Made by a program: the position numbers and the translations under genes
Shown here: one piece after another, positions 42,174 to 50,745 of the stretch
Layout of the letters: the number at the start of each line of letters is the position of its first letter
Numbering within the stretch: position 1 is the first letter of the stretch
Notes under the pieces: generated by a model
Database searches by the model: none
What the model was told of the DNA's origin: nothing
What the model saw: only the letters and a program-made list of their open reading frames with translations
Source of the DNA: Actinoplanes sp. N902-109
GTDB lineage: Bacteria > Actinomycetota > Actinomycetes > Mycobacteriales > Micromonosporaceae
Direction: 5' to 3'
Length of the DNA stretch: 64,000 nucleotides
Assembly (NCBI RefSeq): GCF_000389965.1
Contig: NC_021191.1
Coordinates: 9,053,501-9,117,500 of the forward strand

Positions 42174-43637
42174 GTGCCGTCTCGGCAGGATCAGCTGCAT
42201 TCGTACCAGTACTCGCAGCAGCGGGTGGTGGCCGCGCTGGTGTCGCACGACCCCGACCCGCACCGCTCGCCGCTGCGCCGGGCCGGCACGACCGTGCTGG
42301 TCAGCATCGTGGTCGCCGCGCTGGCGGTCGGCGGCGCCGCGGTCTACGGCTTGATCAAGGGCACCAGCTCGGTCAACCCGCGCGACGAGTCGGTGGTGTT
42401 CCTGGAGAAGGGCACCGGCGCCCGGTTCGTCTACCTGAAATCCGACGACAAGATGCACCCGGTGCTCAACTTCGCGTCCGGTCTGCTGATCGCGAACGCC
42501 CAGGAGCCGACGCTGAAGAACGCCTCCCGGGAGAGCCTCGCCGAGGTGCCGCTGGGCGACCCGCTGGGCATCCCGGGCGCACCGGATTCGATTCCCGCGG
42601 CCAAGGGCGGTCTGCTGCCGGCCGTGTGGACGGTGTGCTCGCAGCTGCCCGACGGCTCGCCGGTCAAACCGCAGACCGTGGTGTCGCTGGGCAAACCGGT
42701 CACCGACGGCACGTCGCTGCCGGTCCCCCGGGCCGACACACCCGGCAGTGAGCTGCGCGGGCTGCTCGTCACGGACACCGCCAACCGGACGTTCCTGGTC
42801 TACAACAACAAGCGGTTCCTGATCCCGGCCAACCGCCTGCAGCAGACCCAGGTGCGGTTCCAGTGGACGGCGGCACCGCTGGCCGTCTCGCCGGGCTGGA
42901 TCAACGCGGTGCCGGTCGGCCCCGATCTCAAGGCGCCCACGATTCCCGACTTCGGCGACTCCTCGGCGGAGATCCCCGACTTCGAGGTGGGTCAGCTGCT
43001 GCGGGTGCACGGCGACGGCAGCACGGCGGACCAGTGGGCCGTGGTGCTCAAGGACGGCATCGCGTATCTGACGGATGTGCAGGCCGCGCTGATGCAGACC
43101 GATCCGGAGGCCTATCCGCAGCGCGAGATCGACGTTGCGCTGGCCGGCAACCTGCCGCAGTCGAAGACCCAGCTGGTCAGCCAGGCCGCCGCGGCCGGTC
43201 TGCCGCCGGCGTTCCCGGTGCTGCTCAACGGTCCCGGCAGCGTCTGCCTCATCTACAACGGTGAGGATGCCGGCGCGATCACCATCCGGATCGGTCCGAC
43301 CGTGCCGCAGGGCACCGCAGTGGTCAAGCGCAGCGAGATCGAGGGCAAGGCACAGGCCGACCGGGTCCTGGTGCCCCGGGGCAAGGGCGCGGTCGTGGCG
43401 GCTGCGGCGTCGCCGAGCGCACCCGCGGGCAGCGGCACGGTCAGCGTGATCACCGACACCGGCCTGAGTTACCCGCTGGCCGGCCGCGACCTGCTGGCCA
43501 AGCTCGGCTACGGCGGCGTGACCCCGCAGGCCATCCCGACCCAGCTGGTCGGGTTGCTGCCGCAGGGCGCGGCGCTGGATCCGATCCGCGCCCGGCAGGC
43601 CAACGCCTCAGCCGAGGGCCGGACCAGCGGCAACTGA
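42174..43637 (+). CDS. eccB: Type VII secretion protein EccB
   Basis: This 487-residue protein starts with SRQDQLHSYQYSQQRVVAAL, the conserved cytoplasmic segment of EccB. It is followed by one membrane helix (about residues 38-60, VLVSIVVAALAVGGAAVYGL) and a large periplasmic repeat domain with GLLVTDTANRTFLVYNNKRF and a Cys pair. In ESX machines EccB is a core ring subunit with EccC, EccD and EccE. None of those genes, nor WXG100 substrates, are in this window, so it is separated from its partners here. Good ribosome-binding site GGGAGGGA before GTG 42174. Confidence 0.92.
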   Translation: MPSRQDQLHSYQYSQQRVVAALVSHDPDPHRSPLRRAGTTVLVSIVVAALAVGGAAVYGLIKGTSSVNPRDESVVFLEKGTGARFVYLKSDDKMHPVLNFASGLLIANAQEPTLKNASRESLAEVPLGDPLGIPGAPDSIPAAKGGLLPAVWTVCSQLPDGSPVKPQTVVSLGKPVTDGTSLPVPRADTPGSELRGLLVTDTANRTFLVYNNKRFLIPANRLQQTQVRFQWTAAPLAVSPGWINAVPVGPDLKAPTIPDFGDSSAEIPDFEVGQLLRVHGDGSTADQWAVVLKDGIAYLTDVQAALMQTDPEAYPQREIDVALAGNLPQSKTQLVSQAAAAGLPPAFPVLLNGPGSVCLIYNGEDAGAITIRIGPTVPQGTAVVKRSEIEGKAQADRVLVPRGKGAVVAAAASPSAPAGSGTVSVITDTGLSYPLAGRDLLAKLGYGGVTPQAIPTQLVGLLPQGAALDPIRARQANASAEGRTSGN

Positions 43638-43640
43638 CCA

Positions 43641-43668
43641 GCGGCCGGCCTCTTCCGAGACCGGCCGC
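43641..43668. terminator. Terminator between convergent genes
   Basis: GCGGCCGG (43641-43648) pairs perfectly with CCGGCCGC (43661-43668) around a 12-base loop, 3 bases after the eccB stop and 22 before the end of the convergent gene. Confidence 0.65.
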
Positions 43669-43690
43669 CGGAGTCGCGTCACCGTGGGGT

Positions 43691-44386
43691 TCAGTTCCGG
43701 TTCTGGCCGTTGGCCAGCCGCGCCACCTGCGGGCTGTGCAGCGCCGACGTGGTCTGGTCGCCCTCACCGGCGGGGATCACCGGCTCGGTCTCGCCGACCG
43801 GCGTCACGAAGCCCGACGGGCCCGCCAGATCGGCCGGCTCGAACGCGGCGTCGTCCGCCCCGGTGGTCGCCGAGGCGATTGAGCCGGCGGGGTCGTACTC
43901 GTCCCACTGCTCGGCGCGGCGCTTGCGCATGAAGTACGCGCCCGCGGCACCCACAGCGGCCCCGGCCAGCGCGATGCCGACCAGCTTCTTGCCCCTGCCG
44001 CCCTGCTCGCGGCCGAGCGCCTTGTTGGCCCGCTTCTCGAGCTTCTTGGCGTTCTTCGACCCGGCCTTGGCCGCCTTCTTGTTGGCCTTCACGGCCTTCT
44101 CGTTGGCCTTGACCGTCTTCTTGCTGACCTGCTTGGCGTTCTGCCGGGCGCTCTCGGTCGCCGCGGTCACCAGCGGGGTCAGCGTCGAGACAGCGCTGCC
44201 CCAGCCGGTCGAGGCGACGTCCTTGGCGCGCGTGGCGGCGGGCTGCACCCGCTCCTTCGCGGCATAGAACTTGGGCCCCACGGTCGCGCTGGTCTCCTGA
44301 GCGGCGAGCGTAGCCGCACGCTTGAAGTGATCAACGCTCTGGCTGAGCTCGCTCTTCATCTTCGCGTTGCGGTTCTTCCGTCGCAT
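43691..44386 (-). CDS. Lys/Ala-rich membrane-anchored hypothetical (DUF5324-like)
   Basis: This 231-residue protein has an amphipathic N-terminal half, a dense basic stretch of repeated Lys-Ala segments (VKANEKAVKANKKAAKAGSK, about residues 94-125), one membrane helix (KLVGIALAGAAVGAAGAYFM), and an acidic tail. The arrangement (helical, basic, then KRRAEQWDEYDP) resembles a conserved actinobacterial family of unknown function. ATG 44386 (MRRKNRNAKM) is preferred; GTG 44404 is possible. It is divergent from a cyclophilin gene. Confidence 0.7.
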   Translation of the reverse strand: MRRKNRNAKMKSELSQSVDHFKRAATLAAQETSATVGPKFYAAKERVQPAATRAKDVASTGWGSAVSTLTPLVTAATESARQNAKQVSKKTVKANEKAVKANKKAAKAGSKNAKKLEKRANKALGREQGGRGKKLVGIALAGAAVGAAGAYFMRKRRAEQWDEYDPAGSIASATTGADDAAFEPADLAGPSGFVTPVGETEPVIPAGEGDQTTSALHSPQVARLANGQNRN

Positions 44387-44525
44387 TGTTGCGAACACCA
44401 GTGCCACCTCCTGTGGTTCTCTCCGGGTCCATGCTGCCTTCTCCGGTACCCCCACGAAGCCGGTTCAGACACATGGGGGAGGATCCGAACAACAAGAAAC
44501 TGTCCTGCGCACCGAAGGAGTACCC

Positions 44526-45050
44526 GTGGCTGAGAAGCTTTACGCCACCCTGCACACCAACCACGGACCGATCCGGCTCCAGCTCTTCCCCGACCACGCG
44601 CCGGCCACCGTGCGCAACTTCGTGGAGCTCGCGGAGGGCACCAAGGACTACGTCGACCCGCGGACCGGCCAGAAGGGCAGCGGCCCGTACTACAACGGCA
44701 CCATCTCGCACCGCGTCATCGCGAACTTCATGATCCAGATGGGCGACCCGACCGGCACCGGCCGCGGTGGCCCGGGTTTCCAGTTCGCCGACGAGTTCCA
44801 CCCGGAGCTGCAGTTCGACCGCCCGTACCTGCTCGCCATGGCGAACGCCGGTCCGGGCACCAACGGCTCCCAGTTCTTCATCACCGTCAGCCCCACGCCG
44901 CACCTCAACCGGCGGCACACCATCTTCGGCCAGGTCGCTGACGAGCAGTCGGCCAAGGTCGTGGATGCCATCGCCACCACCCCCACCGGCCCCGGCGACC
45001 GGCCCCGCGAGGACGTCGTGATCGAGCGCGTGGAGATCGAGCGCGCCTGA
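44526..45050 (+). CDS. Cyclophilin-type peptidyl-prolyl isomerase
   Basis: This 174-residue cytoplasmic cyclophilin has ISHRVIANFMIQMGDPTG, GTNGSQFFIT and LNRRHTIFGQV, containing the catalytic Arg, Gln and Phe of the active site. It speeds proline isomerisation in protein folding. GAAGGAG five bases before GTG 44526 sets the start; the frame is open upstream without coding character. The rhomboid protease gene follows after 35 bases in the same direction. Confidence 0.93.
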   Translation: MAEKLYATLHTNHGPIRLQLFPDHAPATVRNFVELAEGTKDYVDPRTGQKGSGPYYNGTISHRVIANFMIQMGDPTGTGRGGPGFQFADEFHPELQFDRPYLLAMANAGPGTNGSQFFITVSPTPHLNRRHTIFGQVADEQSAKVVDAIATTPTGPGDRPREDVVIERVEIERA

Positions 45051-45085
45051 TCAGGCGGTAGTGCCATCCAGGTACCGTTGAGTGC

Positions 45086-45991
45086 ATGAGTGAGTCCCCG
45101 GTGACGGCGCCCGTCTGCTATCGGCACCCGTCGAAGGAGACTTATGTCCGGTGCACCCGCTGTGAGCGGCCCATCTGCCCGGAGTGCATGAACGCGGCCT
45201 CGGTCGGCCATCAGTGCCCGGAGTGCGTCGCCCAAGGGCGGCGCACTCAGCGGTCCGCCCGCACCGCGTTCGGCGGCAGCCTGGCCGGTCAGGCCGGCAC
45301 GGCCACCAGGACGCTGATCGGCGTCAACGTCCTGGTGATGATCGTTTCGATCCTCTCGGCCGGCAGCGCCAACGCGATCGCCGGTGGCGGCCTGGGCGGT
45401 CTGCTCGGCGGCAGCACGCCGCTGACCGACTGGGGCTCGGTGGTCAGCTACACCACGTTCGGCAGTGACACGGGCATCGCCGGCAACGGTGAGTGGTGGC
45501 GGCTGTTCACCGCCATGTTCCTGCACTACGGCGTGATCCACCTGCTGCTGAACATGTATGCGCTGTGGATCCTCGGCCGGCAGATCGAGGCCGCGCTCGG
45601 GCCGCTGCGGTTCATCGCGCTCTACCTGCTGGCGGGCTTCGGCGGCAATGTCGCGGCCTATCTGTTCACCGGCCCCAACGCCCCGACGGCGGGTGCCTCA
45701 ACCGCGGTCTTCGGCTTGATGGCCGCGATGCTGGTGCTGCTCAAGCGGCTCAATCTGAGCATCGCCCCGATCCTGCCGGTGATCGTCATCAACGTCATCT
45801 TCACGCTGACGGTCAGCAACATCTCGGTTCCCGGACACTTCGGCGGTCTGCTCACCGGTTTCCTCGGCGCGGTCGCGCTGGCCTATGCGCCCGCGCAGCG
45901 TCGCAACCTGGTGCAGGGCATCGGGCTGGCTGTCATCTTCCTGGTGCTGGTGGTCGCAGCGGTGGCTCGGACGCTGTCCCTGACGTCCTGA
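45086..45991 (+). CDS. Rhomboid-family intramembrane serine protease with zinc-binding N-terminus
   Basis: This 301-residue protein has an N-terminal Cys/His-rich B-box-like module (PVCYRHP, then CTRCERPICPECM, CPECV) in the first 50 residues. Six or seven membrane helices follow. The catalytic Ser is in GASTAVFG, the His in VPGHFGG, and HLLLNMYALW is the conserved His-x3-Asn loop. It cleaves membrane proteins within the bilayer. The zinc module is common in actinobacterial rhomboids. It overlaps the convergent PH-domain gene by 59 bases. Confidence 0.93.
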   Translation: MSESPVTAPVCYRHPSKETYVRCTRCERPICPECMNAASVGHQCPECVAQGRRTQRSARTAFGGSLAGQAGTATRTLIGVNVLVMIVSILSAGSANAIAGGGLGGLLGGSTPLTDWGSVVSYTTFGSDTGIAGNGEWWRLFTAMFLHYGVIHLLLNMYALWILGRQIEAALGPLRFIALYLLAGFGGNVAAYLFTGPNAPTAGASTAVFGLMAAMLVLLKRLNLSIAPILPVIVINVIFTLTVSNISVPGHFGGLLTGFLGAVALAYAPAQRRNLVQGIGLAVIFLVLVVAAVARTLSLTS

Positions 45992-46400
45992 CCGACCGCA
46001 GCTCGAGCAGGGCCTGAGCGACCTCGTCCGGGTCCGTGCCGAGCTCGTGCACGCTGAACAGGTGCAGACTCTCACCCGCGTCGATCTCCAGGAGCTCGCT
46101 GCGGATGCCCCGGCGGGCGCGACGGTCCACCCGTACCCGCTCGATCTGTGACCAGGCCAGGTGCCGCCGGGCGGCGAAGCCGGCCACCAGGGTGACCCCG
46201 GTCTCGTCGGCCGCCAGCCGGACCGGCCTGATCAGGTCCCGCAGCGCCCAGCCGGCCAGCCCGGCCGCTCCGGCACCGGCCAGCACCCACTGCACCGGGT
46301 CACCGGTGCCGAACGCCGCCACCAGCACGATCAGCGCGACCGCGCCGAGCAGCTTGGTGACCGGCAGCACGGGCCGGACCCGCCATTCCTGAGCAGCCAT
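45933..46400 (-). CDS. Membrane PH-domain protein (bPH6-like)
   Basis: This 155-residue protein has two adjoining membrane helices (LLGAVALIVLVAAFG and WVLAGAGAAGLAGWALRDLI) and then a bacterial PH-like domain (VTLVAGFAARRHLAWSQIER, RSELLEIDAGESLHLFSV). The function of such proteins is not known; they may scaffold membrane complexes. The ATG at 46400 is chosen; GTGs at 46406 and 46409 are close alternatives. A huge open frame on this strand continues past it but has no coding character. Confidence 0.75.
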   Translation of the reverse strand: MAAQEWRVRPVLPVTKLLGAVALIVLVAAFGTGDPVQWVLAGAGAAGLAGWALRDLIRPVRLAADETGVTLVAGFAARRHLAWSQIERVRVDRRARRGIRSELLEIDAGESLHLFSVHELGTDPDEVAQALLELRSVRTSGTASEPPLRPPAPGR

Positions 46401-46436
46401 GGTCACCACTATGGCAGCCCGGCTACCGTCGGAACC

Positions 46437-47567
46437 ATGCGAGACGCGGTCATTGCAGGGGCGGTGCGCACACCGGTGGGCCGGCGCAACGGCGGGCTCT
46501 CCGAGGTGCACCCGGTCGATCTGTCGGCCGGGGTGTTGCGCGCGCTGGTGGAGCGCACGGGCCTGGACCCGGCCGACATCGAGGACGTCCTGTGGGGCTG
46601 TGTCTCGCAGGTCGGTGAGCAGTCGTGGAACATCGGGCGCAATGCCGTGCTCGCGGCCGGGTGGCCCGACACGGTGCCGGGCACGACCATGGACCGGCAG
46701 TGCGGGTCCAGCCAGCAGGCTCTGCATGTCGCCGCGGCGACGGTGCTCTCCGGCCAGGCAGATCTCGTGGTGGCGGGCGGGGTCGAGTCGATGAGCCGGG
46801 TGCCGATGGGCTCCAGCGCCGCCGGGCAGGATCCCTACGGCACGCTGATCGGGCAGCGTTACGGCACGACCACGTTCAATCAGGGCATCGGGGCCGAGAT
46901 GATCGCTGAGCGCTGGGGGTTCTCCCGGGCCCAGCTCGACGACTATGCGCTGGGCAGCCATGCCAAGGCGGCGAAGGCGCAGGACGGCGGCGACTTCGAC
47001 GCCGAGATCGCGCCGGTGGGGGACGCCCGCCTCGACGAGGGCATCCGGCGGGACACCACGATCGAGAAGCTGGCCGGGCTGAAGACGCCGTTCAAGCCGG
47101 ACGGGGTGGTCACCGCCGGTTCGGCCTCGCAGATCTCCGACGGGGCCGCGGCGCTGGCGGTCACCACGTCCGAGTGGGCCGCCGCGCACGGCCTGCAACC
47201 GCTGGCCCGGGTGCACACCGCGGTGGTGGCCGCCGACGATCCGGTGATCATGCTGACCGCGCCCATCCCCGCCACGGCCAAGGTGCTGGCGCGGGCCGGC
47301 CTCCGGCTGGACGACATCGGTGTCTACGAGGTCAACGAGGCCTTCGCCCCGGTGCCGCTGGCCTGGCTGGCCGAGACCGGCGCCGACCCGGCCCGGCTCA
47401 ACCCCCGCGGCGGGGCGATCGCGCTGGGTCATCCGCTCGGGGCGTCCGGGGCGCGGATCATGACGACGATGCTGCACCACATGCGACAGACGGGCATCCG
47501 CTACGGGTTGCAGACCATGTGCGAGGGCGGCGGAATGGCGAACGCAACAGTTGTCGAGATTCTGTAA
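46437..47567 (+). CDS. Thiolase (acetyl-CoA C-acyltransferase)
   Basis: This 376-residue thiolase has the acyl-accepting Cys in MDRQCGSSQQAL (about residue 86), the conserved His in IALGHPLGASGAR and the second Cys in MCEGGGMANA. It cleaves 3-ketoacyl-CoA with CoA in beta-oxidation or forms acetoacetyl-CoA. No other beta-oxidation genes adjoin it. ATG 46437 is the family start. It is divergent from the PH-domain gene, 36 bases apart. Confidence 0.93.
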   Translation: MRDAVIAGAVRTPVGRRNGGLSEVHPVDLSAGVLRALVERTGLDPADIEDVLWGCVSQVGEQSWNIGRNAVLAAGWPDTVPGTTMDRQCGSSQQALHVAAATVLSGQADLVVAGGVESMSRVPMGSSAAGQDPYGTLIGQRYGTTTFNQGIGAEMIAERWGFSRAQLDDYALGSHAKAAKAQDGGDFDAEIAPVGDARLDEGIRRDTTIEKLAGLKTPFKPDGVVTAGSASQISDGAAALAVTTSEWAAAHGLQPLARVHTAVVAADDPVIMLTAPIPATAKVLARAGLRLDDIGVYEVNEAFAPVPLAWLAETGADPARLNPRGGAIALGHPLGASGARIMTTMLHHMRQTGIRYGLQTMCEGGGMANATVVEIL

Positions 47568-47625
47568 TTCGTTATTCATCTCGACACCCCCGCGCCTTCC
47601 CCGGGGGCGCGCCGTTAGAAGCCAC

Positions 47626-48063
47626 ATGGACGTGTTCTCCCGTACGTTCCTCCCCGCTGCCGCCGAAGCCGGCGTGGCCATCCCCACGGTGAGCCGGCAC
47701 CTGCCGGTCGTGCGCCGGTGCGTCGACGCCGACGACGCCACCGTGCTGGTCACCCGGTGCGTCAGCCCGGACCGCCCGCTCTCCGGCGACTTCCTCATGG
47801 TGCTGACCCACCGCCGGTTGGTGATCACCCAGGAGACCCGCGTCCTGCACCGCCTGCGGCTGCACCTCAACGCGAACCTGCGCCACCTCAGTGACGTCAC
47901 CTGGAGTCCGGACCTGCGCCAATCCGCGGTGGAGGTCTCGGCCACCGCGGTCGACGGGGTGCGCGAGCGGTTCCGCATCCGACTCGGCCGGCCCGACCGG
48001 GTCCGGCATTTCGACGCGCTGCTCAAGCAGGTCTTCCGCGAGCGCCGGCTAATCGGTGCCTAG
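47626..48063 (+). CDS. Hypothetical protein, PH-like fold possible
   Basis: This is a 145-residue soluble protein without membrane helix. A strand pattern such as MVLTHRRLVITQETRVLHRL followed by LRLHLNANLRHLSDVTWSPD and a C-terminal helix (RVRHFDALLKQVFRERR) resembles bacterial PH-like or DUF domains, but I cannot name a family. It follows the thiolase by 58 bases and overlaps the convergent transketolase gene by 15. Confidence 0.6.
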   Translation: MDVFSRTFLPAAAEAGVAIPTVSRHLPVVRRCVDADDATVLVTRCVSPDRPLSGDFLMVLTHRRLVITQETRVLHRLRLHLNANLRHLSDVTWSPDLRQSAVEVSATAVDGVRERFRIRLGRPDRVRHFDALLKQVFRERRLIGA

Positions 48064-48924
48064 GAAGTCGCCGATCGACCGGCGCAGCCCCGCCGGGTCC
48101 AGGCCGTGCCAGGCCGCATGGTCGGCCGGACTGCCATACCGTCGCTCCTCCGTGCGGCTCACCCCGAGGTGCAGTTCCCGATGGGGTACGCGGGACAGCG
48201 CCCCCGCCACCACCCGGCTCGACGTACCGGCGAGGTAGGGCTCCACCAGTACCACCTTGTCGGTCACCAGCTCGCGCAGCCGGTCGGTGTCCCACGGCCG
48301 GGGCGTGTTCGTGTACGCCACCGTCACGTCCAGCCCGGTGGCGAGGACCGGGTCCAGCATCGGCCCGACCGCTACGACCACGGCACCGTCGCGCGGGCCC
48401 TGCCTGATCACTTTGAGGTCCGTACCCGGGTGAGCCGTGCTGTTCTCCTGGGTCGACAGCCGGATGTACACCCGGTCGTCGTGCCGGGCGGCCGCCCGCA
48501 GCAGCCCGGGCACCTCGCCGGAGTGGCCCGGCACGTGTACGGTCCAGCCCTCCAGCGTGTCCAGCAGCGCCACGTCCCCGGGTGACTGATGGGTGTATCC
48601 GGTGGTCGGCGCGTCGTACGAGGCACCGACGCTGACCAGCACCGCACCCACGTCCTGATGCCCGAGGTCGAGCTTGATCTGCTCGTATGCCCGGTCGACC
48701 AGGAACGGTGCGTACGAGTGCAGGTACGGCCGCATCCCGGTCAGCGCCAGCCCGCCCGCCACGCCGACCATCAGCTGTTCCCGGATCCCGACGTTGACCG
48801 CTCGGTCAGGGTGGCGGCGCAGGGCCGGGGCGAAGGCGTCGGCCGAGATGTCGGCGAGCACGAGCGCGGTCCGCGGATCCTCGCCCAGCAGCGCGGTCGT
48901 GGTGGCGACGAAGGTGTCCCGCAT
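48049..48924 (-). CDS. Transketolase-like C-terminal subunit
   Basis: This 291-residue protein covers the pyrimidine-binding and C-terminal domains of transketolase: ADISADAF, NVGIREQLMVGVAGGLALTG (with the conserved catalytic Glu), then TNTPRPWDTD and VLVEPYLAGTSSRV in the C-terminal domain. The N-terminal TPP domain is encoded by the gene just upstream (2-base gap), so the two make a split transketolase. Split forms occur in specialised metabolism and non-canonical pentose routes. Substrate unknown. Confidence 0.88.
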   Translation of the reverse strand: MRDTFVATTTALLGEDPRTALVLADISADAFAPALRRHPDRAVNVGIREQLMVGVAGGLALTGMRPYLHSYAPFLVDRAYEQIKLDLGHQDVGAVLVSVGASYDAPTTGYTHQSPGDVALLDTLEGWTVHVPGHSGEVPGLLRAAARHDDRVYIRLSTQENSTAHPGTDLKVIRQGPRDGAVVVAVGPMLDPVLATGLDVTVAYTNTPRPWDTDRLRELVTDKVVLVEPYLAGTSSRVVAGALSRVPHRELHLGVSRTEERRYGSPADHAAWHGLDPAGLRRSIGDFLGTD

Positions 48925-48926
48925 GA

Positions 48927-49589
48927 TCAGTACTCCTTCTTCTCGACGGCGGCGATGACGGCACGCAACCCGGGCCGGCGCAGTGCTTCCTCGATCTGGT
49001 CATGGTCGCGGCCATCCACATGCGACACCGGCCAGCCGGGGAAGCGCAGAGCGATGCCGCCCGGCCACCCGTGGGTCGCCGACTGGTTGTCGATGACGAT
49101 CGCGGTGAGGTTCAGCTTCGCGGCGGCGGCGTACGCGATCGCCTCGTGGTTGGCCCCCTCGTCCAGCTCGGCATCCCCGAGCAGCACAACCGTCCGGGTG
49201 TCGAGGTAACCCTGGGCACGCAGGCCGAGCGCGGTGCCGACGGCCAGCCCGAACCCGTGTCCCAGCGAGCCGGTACCGATCTCGACGCCGGGGACGAGCA
49301 CCCGGTCGGGATGGTGACCCAGCCGGCTGGTCGCGCTGCCCACGTCGTCCAGCCACTGCTCGGGGATGAACCCCTTGGCGGCGAGCACGGCGTAGTAGGA
49401 CGCCGGCCCGTGGCCCTTGGAGAGGTAGAAGCGGTCGCGGTCCGGTGCGTCGACGGTGTCCGGCGTCACCCGCAGCACCCGGTCGTAGAGCACCCACAGC
49501 ACGTCGAATGTGGAGTATGCGCTGGGCGAGTGCTTGGCGTCTGCGGTGATCCTGGCGAGCAGGTCTGGTCTTGCGGCGGTAACAGTCAT
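48927..49589 (-). CDS. Transketolase-like N-terminal (TPP-binding) subunit
   Basis: This 220-residue protein has the diphosphate-binding motif GDAELDEGANHEA (usual GDG-x~25-N, here GDAE with N in VIDNQSATHGW) and LSKGHGPASYYAVLA. It is much shorter than a full transketolase and pairs with the C-terminal gene downstream. ATG 49589 is chosen over 49616, which would code through the promoter. The predicted transcript start coincides with this ATG (leaderless). The promoter lies between it and soxR. Confidence 0.88.
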   Translation of the reverse strand: MTVTAARPDLLARITADAKHSPSAYSTFDVLWVLYDRVLRVTPDTVDAPDRDRFYLSKGHGPASYYAVLAAKGFIPEQWLDDVGSATSRLGHHPDRVLVPGVEIGTGSLGHGFGLAVGTALGLRAQGYLDTRTVVLLGDAELDEGANHEAIAYAAAAKLNLTAIVIDNQSATHGWPGGIALRFPGWPVSHVDGRDHDQIEEALRRPGLRAVIAAVEKKEY

Positions 49590-49595
49590 ACGCTC

Positions 49596-49626
49596 AGCCT
49601 GCAAGTTGAACTTCACTTCAACTCAA
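49596..49626 (-). promoter_or_regulatory. MerR/SoxR-type promoter of the split transketolase
   Basis: On the minus strand TTGAGT (49626-49621) and CAGGCT (49601-49596) are 19 bases apart, the long spacing typical of MerR-family activated promoters. Most of the spacer is a dyad: AGTTGAA (49604-49610) and TTCAACT (49617-49623), six bases apart. The transcript would start at about 49589, the A of the transketolase ATG. SoxR, encoded divergently at 49637, is the obvious binder. Confidence 0.7.
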
Positions 49627-49636
49627 GGACCGTACG

Positions 49637-50077
49637 GTGGACCTGCTCACGATCGGCGACATGGCCGCCCGCAGCGGCGTGGCCCAGTCGGCCCTGCGCT
49701 TCTACGAACGCGAGGGTCTCATCCGCTCCACCCGCACCGGCGGCAACCAGCGCCGCTACGAACGCCACGAGCTGCGCCGGGTCGCCTTCATCCGGATCGC
49801 CCAGCAGGTCGGGGTGTCCCTGGAGGAGATCCGCTCGGCCCTGGCCGCCCTGCCGGAGAACCGCACCCCGACCAGGGCCGACTGGGCCCGGCTCTCGGCC
49901 CGGTGGCGGCGCAAGCTGGAGGAGCGCATCACGATGATGGAACGCCTGCGCGATCAGCTCACCGGGTGCATCGGCTGCGGCTGTCTCTCGCTGCAGCGGT
50001 GCACTTTGATAAACCCCAAGGACGCCCTCGCCACCCGCGGCAAGGGCCCGCAGATGATTCTCAACCCGCCGTCGTGA
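49637..50077 (+). CDS. soxR: SoxR, redox-sensitive MerR-family activator
   Basis: This 146-residue protein has an N-terminal MerR helix-turn-helix (LLTIGDMAARSGVAQSALRF, YEREGLI), a dimerisation helix and the [2Fe-2S] motif C-x2-C-x-C-x5-C at Cys111, 114, 116 and 122. In actinomycetes SoxR responds to redox-active compounds such as actinorhodin or phenazines rather than mainly superoxide. GTG start at 49637. It is divergent from the split transketolase with a MerR-type operator between, so that operon is its most likely local target. It overlaps the next gene by 17 bases. Confidence 0.93.
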   Translation: MDLLTIGDMAARSGVAQSALRFYEREGLIRSTRTGGNQRRYERHELRRVAFIRIAQQVGVSLEEIRSALAALPENRTPTRADWARLSARWRRKLEERITMMERLRDQLTGCIGCGCLSLQRCTLINPKDALATRGKGPQMILNPPS

Positions 50078-50693
50078 CCTTCGGCGGGCGCTGCCGGATC
50101 ACGTCCCACGCCGCCTTGCCGCTGGCGAAGTAGTCCCGCACGGCCTTCTCCGCCAGCAGCGCCCGGCCGCAGCCGTCGCAGCGCGCCCGCACCCCGTCGA
50201 CATCGAGGCCGAGGCTGCGGCACACCGTCACGGCCCGGGACAGGTGATAGGACTGCGTGACGATCAGCGCCCTCTTGACGCCGTAGACGTCGCGGGCCCG
50301 GATGCAGGTGTCATACGTGTCGAGCCCGTACGGGTCGGCCTTGACCGCGCTTTCGTCGATGCCCAGCTGCCCGGCGAGGTAGGAGGTCATGACGGCCGGC
50401 TCGTTGCCCGAGTCCCCACCGCCGTCGCCGGAGACCAGCACCGTGTCCGCCTTGCCCTCCTTGACCAGCGCGGCCGCGGTTTGCAGGCGCCCGGCGAGCC
50501 GGTCTTCCGGCGTGCGACCGTCGGCCGCCACCGTCGTCCCGAGCACGATGACCACATCGGCGGCGGGGGCGTCGGCCTCGTCGTAGCGGTGCCCGTGAGC
50601 CGCGATCGTCGTCCACAGCCAGGGCATGCTGACCAGCACCACCACCACGATCGCGGCCACCACCAGCCGCCGCCACGTCACCCATCGCCGCAC
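50061..50693 (-). CDS. SanA/YdcF-family (DUF218) membrane protein
   Basis: This 210-residue protein has one N-terminal membrane helix (RRLVVAAIVVVVLVSMPWLW) and a DUF218 domain with DVVIVLGTTVAADGRTPEDR, TVLVSGDGG and VTQSYHLSRAV. SanA in E. coli affects vancomycin sensitivity and envelope barrier; the enzymatic role is unknown. A Cys pair (RARCDGCGRA) lies near the end. It is convergent with soxR. Confidence 0.88.
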   Translation of the reverse strand: MRRWVTWRRLVVAAIVVVVLVSMPWLWTTIAAHGHRYDEADAPAADVVIVLGTTVAADGRTPEDRLAGRLQTAAALVKEGKADTVLVSGDGGGDSGNEPAVMTSYLAGQLGIDESAVKADPYGLDTYDTCIRARDVYGVKRALIVTQSYHLSRAVTVCRSLGLDVDGVRARCDGCGRALLAEKAVRDYFASGKAAWDVIRQRPPKVTTAG

Positions 50694-50745
50694 CGGGCCA
50701 CCCTAGGACTCCGGGTCAACGGGCCGGGTCGGCCGGCGAGGAGTC

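Noticed and set aside
45933..48026. 697-codon minus-strand protein
   Set aside because: Only its last 155 codons (PH-domain protein) look coding; the rest is antisense to the thiolase, which is intact.
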